DNA of 64,000 bases. Origin: Brugia malayi (taxonomy: Eukaryota; Nematoda; Chromadorea; Rhabditida; Onchocercidae). A model generated the notes under the pieces. The model saw only the letters and a program-made list of their open reading frames with translations, was not told where the DNA came from and ran no database searches. Positions 24,671 through 35,257 of this stretch are shown here, in pieces. A program made the translations under genes and the position numbers. The stretch spans positions 1,054,001 to 1,118,000 of the forward strand of contig NW_025062478.1 of assembly GCF_000002995.4 (NCBI RefSeq). Reading direction: 5' to 3'. Position 1 is the stretch's first letter, and each line of letters begins with the position of its first letter.

Positions 24671-27600
24671 AGAAAATTCCTTATGCAAATGTTAATCAAA
24701 TTTACGAAACAGAAAGATAAAATGATGGAGCGATGCATGCATAAATATCAAATAATTTAAAAGCACACTACAAACATGCTAGCATAGTAAAATGAACGAA
24801 AAAGTTTTTAGCTTGTTAAGCTTTGTATTGTTGTCATTGGTACAATATGTTCGAAATAAATCCAAATAGTTAAAAAAAAAAAGAATTTTTTTTTTTTTTT
24901 TTCTTGAAATGATGTCTTTTCAGTGAAAATGAATAATAGATAGGAACGAAGAAGACGTAAAGCTAAACATCATCATTAAATCATCATTTTTCACTTTCTT
25001 CCATTGGCATTCTTTTCTATTCATCATTAGCAATTATCATGATTATAGCTAGCTAAATTCACTCAAATCAATCTATTCATCAATTTCGTTTTGATAATGC
25101 TAATAAGCAAATGATAGTATCATTATCATAATTTATTTCTTAGCTTTGCAATTTTTATCACAATCAAAAAAAAAAATGATAATGATAAGAAATGAATAAT
25201 TTTAAACATTTTATAAAATTACAAAGGAAAAAAAAAATTCATTAGCATTTGATAATGATTAAGCAACAATTGTATTAAGCAAATTTTAAGCAAAAAATTT
25301 TTATGCTAAAATATTTAAAAAAAAAAAAAAAGTTAAAACATTTTTAGCAAATGTTGCAAATGATCTTTTCTCAAATATTACACTTTAATTTGTTGTCATT
25401 TCAAAAATTTTTCGATTATTCTCGATCATTTTCCTTAGCTAAAGTTTCTTTTCATCATTAACAAATGTCCTTGATTTCATCTTTCCTGTTTTCAGCACAA
25501 TCTATTGAAATGCATTTTGCAATTTCAAATTTGCCAATAAAATCGTAATGCCTTAGGGGCCATAATTGTAGGTTAAAATGATGAAACATTTCCCTAGCAA
25601 TTGTCAATTCAATAAAATTGTTAAAATACATAGCAAATAAAACTTTTAAAAGTGATAAATTGATAAATAAATGTGATCTATTTGAACAATAATTACATCT
25701 CATTATTTTTATTTGTTTTGTTTTTTTTTGTTTTTTTTATTTTATGAGAAAGTGAAATTTAAAATTTAACTTTTTAAGATTTAAACAAAACAAAAAAAAA
25801 AAAATTGTGCATAAAATTTAAATAATTTTTTGTTGTAACAAACAATTTTATGTGCTTTTTTTTTAATTTAATTTTTCTTTTCATTTATTCATTTATAACA
25901 TAAAATGTCAATAAAAAGAATAAAATAAATTAATTATCTTAGCAAAAAGAATTGTTTGTTTTCGATAAAAAAGAAGTATACTTTCTTTTTTTTTTTTTCT
26001 TTTCTAATCATTTCAAAACATATTTGTGTTATCTATGAAATTATAAAACATCTGTGCTATCATTAAACTTCTTTAAAATAATTATAATTACATCATTTCC
26101 TAAAAGACAATAATTTTTTACTTGAAAAAAATAGGATGGAAAAGTGATCATAAAGTGATATGATAATGAATTTATCAATTGACATCACTGATATCATTCA
26201 CAAACTAGAAATTTTGGCTCAAAAAAAAAAAAGAAAAAAAGAAGTTGAAAAACAAAATTTTTAAATTGCATTGCTTATAATTTAAAAATTCTACCAAACA
26301 TAATTCGAGAAGAAAAAATTTCTATTTAAAATACAAACTCAAAATTTTTACTTTTTAACAAACAAATTTTAAATTTCAATCAATGACAAAATTTGATAAG
26401 TAATTTTGAAAGAATTACAATTAAATTTAAAAACTTAATGTCACTGTAAAACTATAATTATAATTTACAAATAAAACTATTGTGGAAAAATTTAAGACGA
26501 TGAAATGATTGTTTATTAGAATTGCAAAAAGAAAAAAGAAAAAAAAAAAATAAAATTTAAACAAAACAAACAAACAAGCAGAAAAGACAGGAAAAAAAAA
26601 GTTGAATTTTAATTACATTTAAAAATTTTTTAATTTCAATTAAATTTACACATTTAAATATTAATGCATAAATTGTTAGCATACTTTTAAAAAATAAAAT
26701 AAAATAAAAAAAAAATTGAAAAATAGTGGAAGGAAAAAAAAAAGAGGAAAGGTGTTAGATGGCTATAAAAGTAGGCATTAGTCATTCTTTTTTTTTAAAA
26801 AAAAAAAAAAGAGGAAAATTTGGTTTAAACTTATTGAAGCATAGGACAATGGGACACTTTTTTTTTTTTTTATTTCCTTCAGTTGTCAATTCTAAGTATT
26901 ACTAAAAGAAATTTTATTTACTCTAACAATTTATAATTTCGGGTAAATTTTTCCTTTTCTTTTTCATCAAATATATAAACAAAATTTATGCAAGAATCAA
27001 ATTTAAAAAAAAAAAATAAATAAAAAATAAATTGGAAAAAAAGGAAAAAAAAAAGAAGAAAAGGCAGGTAAATAAGGCAGGTAAATGTACACAGGAAGGA
27101 AATGTGAAATTTTAAATATTTATTTATATGTAAAGCTTATATAAATATAGCATATGTATATATTTATTGAATAATATTGAAAGCATTCAAAGTATTTTTC
27201 CATTTTCATTTTATACTTTAAAAAAAAAAAAAAAAAAAAAAGGAAGAAAAGTGTATAAAATAGAGAGGAAAAGAAGGAAAAAAAAATAAAATATAATTTT
27301 TTTTACTTTAAAAAAAAAAATATAAAAAATGATAGAAAAAGAAAATAAATGAAGTGAATAAAAATTTTAATGTTATGAAAAAATTTTTTTTGAAAATATC
27401 CGATTAATAAAAATTATTATTCCACTTTTTTTTTTATAAAAATTTTTTAAAAATTCTTTTTTATTTATTAATTATATATGAATTTTCATTTTTTTTTTTT
27501 TGAAAAAAATAAGTTATTTGTTCTTTTCTTTCAGTTTTTGTTTTTATTTGGCTAATAAAAATTTTATTAGCTAATGCAAATAAATAAATGAATAATTAAA

Positions 27601-28369
27601 AAGTTAGAAATTGAAATTTATTATTTTTGCAAAATGAAATGATAATTTATTCAATTCAAATGTTTATTAGTTACTTCATTTATTAATTACTATGAAAGAA
27701 AATTTTACAATTGTTTTATAAAGAATTAGAAAAAAATTTTACTTTGCAAAAAATTTAAAAAAAAAAAGTATATTTGGTATCAGATAAGTATTTTTTTATG
27801 CAATCTGATAATATTTTCTGATAATATTATCTTATCAGCTTATCAAATTCACTGTGATATCATTGATATTGAATGTATGATATCTTTCTAATATAATTTG
27901 TAGTAAATACAAAAAATGATAAATGCTTTAGAGTTATCAAAGTGATAACTGCTTCACAGTGATAATTATCATAATTTAATACAAATTTTTGATTGTCATA
28001 AATACATTTTAGCATTTTAAACAAAAAAAGAATCTTTTTTTGAAAATTCTTTTTTTTTTGGTTTTATAAACTTAAAAAGTTTATAAAATTAAACTTTAAA
28101 AAAAAAATAAAAGTACTTGGAATAATTTTGTTTTTGCATATTTTTGCGCAATTGCATTTCTTCTTCTTTTTAAGAATCAAAAATTTCTTTGGCAAATCAA
28201 TTTGTTGAAATTGTCAAAAAAAAAAAAAAAATGAAAGAATTTCATTTATTTTTTTTTTACATGTTTTATATTTTATTGTAATTAATAAAGGACTTAATTA
28301 GCTTTAAAATGTAGGAGAGGAGTATTTCGGAAATATCAATCGAAATTCTTTTTATTATGCACCGATTTA

Positions 28370-28690
28370 TTTGTTTATTTATTTATTTGTTTATCTATTT
28401 ATTTTTTGCTTATTTGCTTATTTGATATTTAGTAATTGAATTGGTGAATTTTTTTGTTGTTATCATCATATATTAACACTATACATTAGTTTGCTTATTT
28501 GTTTGTTTGTTTGTTTATTTGTTTGCTTGCTTGATATTTAATAACTGAATTGCTGAATTTTTTTGTTGTTATCATCATACATTAACACTATACCTTAGTT
28601 TGCTTATTTATTTGTTTGTTTGTTTATTTGTTTGCTTGATATTTAATAATTGAATTGGTAAATTTTTTGTTGCTATCATCGTACAATAAT
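28370..28690. repeat. TTTG-rich tandem triplication
   Basis: Three imperfect copies of a unit of roughly 110-120 bp. Each has a (TTTG/TTTA)n part followed by GATATTTAATAATTGAATTG, a T run, GTTGTTATCATCATA and ATTAACACTATAC. Confidence 0.8.
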
Positions 28691-31341
28691 ATTTGCTCGG
28701 AAATGGAATTTCTATCAAATCTTCCGCAAAAATTTTCTCAATAGCTAATCTAAATCATAGCTAATTTTGCTCAACAAATAAGCATTGCATTTATCTAATT
28801 TTAATTTTTTGCATAATTTACAGATTTTCATTAAGACTATCACTTAATAAAAAAAATCAAATTTTAATTTAAAAATTAAACTTTGATTTCCATTTTTAAT
28901 TTTTTAATGTATCAATTTGTAAATGATTCGTTTGATAAATTTTGCTGAAAAATTAATATAAATGGATGTTAACATATTATAAATCTTTGTTGCTTATTTA
29001 CTTTTTTAAAAAAAAAAATTTTATAAAAATTTTAAATTTTCCATTCTAAAACGAAAAGGATGAAATAATAATAATGATGGAAATTTGAAATGAATTAATA
29101 TGATGAACAAAGAAATGAATAAAAACAAAAAAAAAAAAAAATAGTAAAATTACGATGACGAAAGAATCTTTAATTTACAATTTGAAATTTTAAAATTTGA
29201 ACAAAGAGAAAAATTGAAATCGAATCGGAAGTTTTGCAATTTGACGATATTCAACAAATGCTCATTGGTAAGAAACTTTTTAAAAATTGAACTTTTTTTT
29301 TCAAAAAAAATGAAAGAATAATAGAAAAAAGTTGTCATTTAGTTGCTTTCATAAATTTAAAGTATTACTTTAGCTAACATATTTTAACACAAATATGTCA
29401 AAATGAATGATAAAAAATTTTTAAAATATGAAACTTTATTCATAATTAGTTTGAGAAAATATATGCTACGGAATTTTTTTTTTTTTTAAATTTTTCAAAT
29501 ATTATTGTGTTTTTTTTTTTTTTTTTTTTTAAAAAAATGTAGCACTAAACTAATTTGAGAAATTTCAAAATATTTTAAAATCAAAATTTTAACTGAAACA
29601 TAAATTATTGTAAGCAATACAATTTGAACATTTAATTTTAACAAAAGATTTGTTATTAGATTAGACTTTTAATCGCCCAAATTATATATTTTTTAAATTA
29701 AACTATAAATAATTTAATTAGAGGTAAAAAATGAATTATTTTTTAGAGGTAAAATTTAATTAGAAGTAAAATGAAAAATATAATAACAATAAAACTGTTA
29801 AATTTTTTTCATAAATTTGAGTTTATTAATTTAAATTTATTGCATTTGTTAGTACACAATCAAACAATGATTAATTAATTTGAAAATGTAATAATATAAT
29901 TTAAAAAAATTTCATAAATAAATAAAATAAAATTATTTTCTTAGATTGTCAATTTTCAAAATGCTCTTTATAAAAATGAAAAATGAACTCTTCATTTCTA
30001 TCACATTAGCATAAATTCAATGAAATCGGTGAATTAAGTTAGTCAGGTTTTCCGGAAAAATGTAAACGGAAAATATATGTTCTAATACTACTTTATTTTA
30101 TCTTTTCTTTTTAGAAAATTTTACAAAAATTATTTATCTTTTTGCTAATAATTAACAATTAACATCATTTTTTGTCAACGTATATTATTAAAATTATGAT
30201 TAATTGCAATTATAAACTTAAATAATTTTGCATTTGTAAATACTGAATTGAAAAATTATTATTAAAAAATTTAAAAGAGCAATTTGATTCTTTTTTTTTT
30301 TAAAAAAAAAAAAGTAAGTTCAAAGAAAAAAGAAAACATTAATATTTTGTATTTTTTTTTTTTTTTTTGATTAATACAAATGATTTTACTTAAATTACAG
30401 TTCATTTAAAAAAAAAATAAAAATAAAAGTAAAATTACCCATAGTTAAATTATAAATTATTTATGGTTTTAAAACTATAAAAATTCATTTCACACAAAAA
30501 ATAATTTGTAAATAATTATGAAAGTTTAATCTGATCATTTGTAAATGTATTTTAATTATATTACAATTAAACATTACTCAGAGTAAAATAATTGATTTGT
30601 AATAAGCAAAGTTAAAATAAGTAAAATAATAATTACATTTATATAATTCAATCTATCATTAAAATTTTAAAAAAATAAAAAAAAAATAAACTTACAGAAA
30701 TATTATCCTATTTTAGGTTTAACAATAAATTATATCTTTTTTCATTTTTTATCTTGAAAATTTTAATGACACATCCATATACATTCTTCTAATTATCATA
30801 TGTATTACTTATTACAGTACCCTTCATTACTTTTTTTTTTTTTAACTTTATTATTACTTAATAAAAGTTATTCAAAATTCATTTCTTATTTCTTACTTTG
30901 TTAATTTTTCGATGAATAATGCTATTAGTTTATGACATATTTTCAATTATATAAATTTTTTTTTTAAACAAAGAAAAAAAAAAAACGTCATAATTGCCTT
31001 TTCCGATCTTATATTGGCATACTTGGAGCCGGTTTTCCGGATTAAATGCAAATAAACCATATTAAATTTTAGTAATGTAAACAAAGGGAAAAAAAAAAAA
31101 CAAACATACAAACATAATATTTGTTTTATTTGCTAGAATTAATTTAGTAAAAATTAAATTATAATTTTAAAACAGATTAGTTAAATGGAATCAAATCAAT
31201 TGCTATAGCATTAATCCTACTTCTATTATCAGATTATCAGATATGAAATGATAAAATTAAAATATTTTCATGCTAATCATACAAATAATCACTTAAATAT
31301 GCTAAAATGTTTTGGTGACACAATGGTGACAACATCATTTT

Positions 31342-33219
31342 TCAAGTAGTTTGAGTGTCAGTTACAGTCATAGTTTCTTTTGCCATCTCCTCTTCCTGTT
31401 TTTTCTTTAATTTTTTGATAAGTTCTTTGTCCATTTGTTGAAGAAACTCATCACATGCTTTCTTTGCAATTGGAAACTAAAATTTTTGAAATTTTATCAA
31501 AAATTTTATTTTTAAATAAAAGAAAAAATTCTTTTAAAAATTTGTATCATTAATTATTCATATTAGAGAGCCTTTTTCTTGTTTGTTTGCGTTTTATTTT
31601 TATTTCTTATTTTATTAATTTTATTTTATTTATTCTAATTTTATTAATTTAAATTTTGGAAATAATTTAATCTATTATTTGATTAACTTTTCGAAAAAAA
31701 ATTTATTAACAAACCGGTACGAGCATTGGATAAAGATTACGAATTTCTTCACGAATATACCAACATGTAATAATAGTTACTAAAATGATAACTGCTGATG
31801 GAATAAGATAACCGAATATGACAAGATTAAATGCCATTTTCCTGAAATCAAATTTTAAAAAAAAAATTTTATTAATAAGTATATTAAAATTTTGTTTAAA
31901 TTGTTGTTAATAATATTAGTATTAAAAAAAATTCTTAAATATTAAATTGTTATAAAATTGTTAATTTTTATTTGATAAAATTTTAGAAAATGAAAGCTGA
32001 ATTGAATAATTAAATTTTGCTTTCTATAAAAATTTACTTAAATAATAAAATTTGCAATGTGAAAAAACTATTTATCAAAATTTGAATTAAATCGTAAATA
32101 TCATTAAGAAAAAAAAAACCTTTAAATGAATTATTCTATAATATCAGATGGTATAAAATATTAGTGAAAAAAAAAAAAAAGAAATTTCATATTTTTCTTT
32201 TTATCTTTAAAATTTCAATTGATAATATTTGTTGTGCACTTTACTTTTGTAATTATTTTATCTTAAATTTTTTTAACATTTTCAACTTTTTTTCTTTTAA
32301 TCTTTGTTATTAAGGATATACTGATCTTATCACTTATCAGTTTTCTTGTTCTTTTAATCTTTGTTATTAAGGATATATTGCTCTTATCATTTATCAATTT
32401 TTTTTGTCCTTCCATTCATTGTTATTAAGGATATATTGCTCTTATCACTTATCAATTTTTCTGTTCTTTCAATTACCGTTATTAAGAATATGTTGATCTT
32501 ATCATTTATCAATTTTTTTGATCTTTCAATCATTGTTATGAAGGATATATTGCTCTTATCACTTATCAGTTTTCCTGCTCTTTCAATTACTGTTATTAAG
32601 GATATATTGATCTTATCACTTATCAATTTTCTTATTCAATCAACTAAATATTTTTAAATCATTTTTTTTCTTATCATTCATATCAATTAAATTGGTTCTT
32701 AACAAATTATCACTCTACAAAAGATTAAAATTTACATTAATGTTTTAGAAATATTAGAGGCAAATTCATTTGCCATAGCTATTGCAAGCGGTGAAAGCCT
32801 TAATGCATCAGCAATATTATCCAATGGTTCATTAACACTTGGCATCACTTCAATTACCTAAATTTTAAACAAAATTAAAAAAAAAAATTCATTAATCATA
32901 AAATTAAATTTATTTTTAAATTAAAATTTAAATTTAAAAAAAGAAATTTGCCTCTTCAAATGTGAACAGTGCTCCTGTATATCGTGCAAATGCAAGTGCA
33001 ATATCCAAACTTGTACTATCATTTTTATTAATTAGCAAAATTGTTATCAAAAATAGTATAACACCTAAATTTAATAAAAATTTAATTTATTTTTTTTTTG
33101 AAAAATTTGAATAAATTATCGAAAAATAAAAAGACAAAAAAAAAAAAAAAAGAACATAAATTGGTAAATTTTAAAGTAACAAATTAATGTGAAATAAAAT
33201 TAATACCAAGTCGATGCAT
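31342..33219 (-). CDS. Unidentified single-pass membrane protein, 169 aa
   Basis: Five exons join in frame from ATG to TGA: 33207-33219, 32952-33064, 32736-32857, 31715-31841 and 31342-31476. The first coding exon is only 13 bases. Residues 1-16 (MHRLGVILFLITILLI) look like a signal peptide. A polar, weakly acidic lumenal or extracellular segment follows, with one possible N-glycosylation site (NIS at 77-79). Residues about 86-111 form a transmembrane helix. The C-terminal tail, about 112-169, is likely cytoplasmic and contains a lysine/glutamate-rich helical stretch around KELIKKLKKKQEEE. The intron between exons 2 and 3 seems to start with GC (GAG/GCAAAT) instead of GT; frame and phase support it, and no usable GT is nearby. 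I do not recognise the family. The gene lies head-to-head with HMG-CoA synthase, about 2 kb apart, so they may share a promoter region. Confidence 0.72.
32298..32640. repeat. Intronic 57-bp minisatellite, six copies
   Basis: Units of 57 bp built on TGTTATTAAGGATATATTG and CTTATCACTTATCAATTTT repeat about six times inside intron 3 of the 169-residue membrane protein gene. Because 57 is divisible by three, both strands read open across the array with a 19-residue period; this explains the apparent frames 32361-32657 (+) and 32387-32626 (-). Confidence 0.92.
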
Positions 33220-34651
33220 ATTATATTAAATGTTAAAATTATTTGTTTGATAAAATGTTATGAATGAATGCAACCGTACAAAAGGTGTATTTAATACAAA
33301 AATATTTTTTAATTAAATTTAACAATAATTTAAAATGATTATGCTAATAGTTTAGCTAAAAATATTATTAAAAAAAAAAACATTGAAATAAACTAAAGCT
33401 GTATTATTAGTTTATAAAATTATATATCAAAATTTCAATTAATTTAATAAATTTTTTTTAAAAAAAATTTCAATTAATTACTCAAATTGATGTGCATTTT
33501 GCAACAATTTTTAGTAATTTCTTAGTATACAAAATAATAAAAAGTAAAAAATAAAAATACCAAAATTTTTCTTTAATCATATTCTTTTCAAAGTTAAATG
33601 ATTAAAATTATATTCGTTTCGTTTTGTTAATTCTTTATTATTCACAAAAAAAAAAAAAAAAGAATAATAAATAAAAATAAAAAAAAAAATTTTAATTTCA
33701 GCATTGTTCTAACAAAAACAATAAATTTTAGAATGATTCTAAGCAAATATATTTGAAGTTTCTTTATCAAGAAGTTATTTTTTTTAATTGTGATAACAAA
33801 ATTTAGCAATATTTGAAATTTTCTGATTTTAATGAAAAAATAAAATCGTATAAATTAAATTATTTCATAAAGAAACAATTTCTAAAAAAAAAAGATGAGA
33901 AAATGTTGTTCAGGAAATAATTTAAAAAAAAAATTTTTGTTTTTTTGTTTTTTTTGAACAAAACAAAAATCTTTGCAGAAAAAAACATTTGAATTTTTTT
34001 CAAATTCTTTTCAATCGTTCAAAAATTTTTTTTTCATTTGAAAAAAATTAAAAATCTTTACAAGAAATATTTGAATTTTTCTTTTAAACTCTAAATGTAG
34101 TGTGTTGCAAAAAAAAAAAATGTATTACACTTTTCATTTGCAAATATGAAATTGCGACGAGAATAAAACATAAAATTTTAACATTTCAATTCGATTTCAT
34201 TCATATTTATCAAATGATATTTTTATAAAATTTCTTTTCATTTAGCTATTTGGCAAATTTTGCATTAAAAATTATGAGGAATCCTAATTGCTACTGTAAT
34301 TTAACTCTTTTAGAGTAATTCTTTTAAAGTAATTCTTTTAGAGTAATTCTTTTAAAGTAACTCTTTTAGAGTAATTTTTTTACGGTAAATTCTTTTGTAA
34401 TGAATCTTTTGGAGTAATTCCTTTAAAGTAATTCTTTTGGAGTAATTTTTTTTTTTTTTTTTGGAATGACTCACTTAAAGTAATTCATTTAAGAGTTTTA
34501 GAGTAAAATTGTTGATTGTTACTCTGCAAGGAAAAAAATCTTTTGAAGGGAGGAAAAATATCGTTGTATTTTGAGAAGGAGAAAAGATCTTAAGATTTAT
34601 GAGACATTATGATGATTACATAAAGAGCGAAGAGAAATGAGAGAGTAAAAG
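33220..34651. other. Head-to-head intergenic region
   Basis: Separates the minus-strand 169-residue gene from the plus-strand HMG-CoA synthase. Most of it is AT-rich with homopolymers. It contains the 14-bp repeat at 34300-34505 and then turns purine-rich on the plus strand from about 34520. No TATA box or binding site can be assigned with confidence. Confidence 0.5.
34300..34505. repeat. 14-bp tandem repeat (TTTTAGAGTAATTC)
   Basis: Alternating units TTTTAGAGTAATTC and TTTTAAAGTAATTC, about a dozen, becoming degenerate at the 3' side where a T run interrupts them. It ends about 750 bp before the synthase start codon. Confidence 0.85.
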
Positions 34652-34751
34652 ATGAGCAGTGATATAGGAAGAAAGGAGAAGGATGAAGAGACCACAGAGA
34701 TATCATTGAAAGTTTCGAAAGAGTATTTACTTCTGCATGATTGTAAAAGTG
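34652..34751 (+). other. Possible alternative first exon of HMG-CoA synthase
   Basis: An ATG at 34652 opens a frame of 33 codons plus one base (starting MSSDIGRKEKDEETTE) that reaches a GTAAAT donor at 34752. Its phase fits the acceptor at 35249, and the join continues through ASK into the canonical MKPKRELW start. It would give an acidic N-terminal extension, unlike a mitochondrial presequence. The stretch is purine-rich, so absence of stop codons is weak evidence; it could equally be untranslated or not transcribed. Confidence 0.3.
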
Positions 34752-35239
34752 GTAAATATTAAAGAGTTTTTATAGTAGCGCTGATTAGAAGTATCAATCA
34801 GTTTAAACTGTAAAGTAAGAGCTCTTACTATTAACTTTAAAGTAAGTAAGTAACTAAGTAAAATGTACTCTCGAATAAGTAGAATGGAACGAATATTCTC
34901 GAATTGTAATGATCTATTTGGTAGGATAAGTTAGTTTTAGTCTTTAGTTCTTTTCAATTAATATTTCTTAAGTTAAAGAATTTAGGAGTAATCAGCTATT
35001 ATAGATTTTTTCAAGTATTGCATCTTAATTAATTAATAATTTAGGACGTTCTATTTTGTGCTATCTGTATATCATTATAAATTGTGTAATATGTTAACTT
35101 ATGCTGTTATTAACTCTTTTTTTTTTTGTTTTCTTTTTATTAACACTATTAGCAAAATCATATTTGAAAAGGTAATCATTAAATGTTCATTGTGAAAATT
35201 CTTTTTTTTTTTTTTTTTTTTTGCAAACATATTATGATT

Positions 35240-35249
35240 TTTTTTTCAG
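35240..35249 (+). promoter_or_regulatory. Splice acceptor 8 bases before the synthase ATG
   Basis: A T run ending in TTTTTTCAG lies just upstream of CTTCTAAAATG. It is either a spliced-leader trans-splice site or the acceptor of an upstream exon. The very short leader favours trans-splicing in a nematode, but this is an inference. Confidence 0.5.
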
Positions 35250-35257
35250 CTTCTAAA

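Larger units (their letters stand above)
15415..31341. other. 16-kb gene desert
   Basis: No exon with recognisable protein similarity was found on either strand. The interval is dominated by A and T homopolymers and simple repeats. Those annotated separately are an ATGA array, a 44-bp repeat, a GAT-rich tract, a CATA tract and a TTTG-rich triplication. Some isolated GC-richer spots occur, for example 20570-20710 with several CCGG motifs. A diverged gene with small exons could be missed here. Confidence 0.55.

Noticed and set aside
25458..25703. 81-codon minus-strand frame with six cysteines
   Set aside because: It has less biased composition than most chance frames, but no recognisable domain or in-phase flanking exon; left unannotated.
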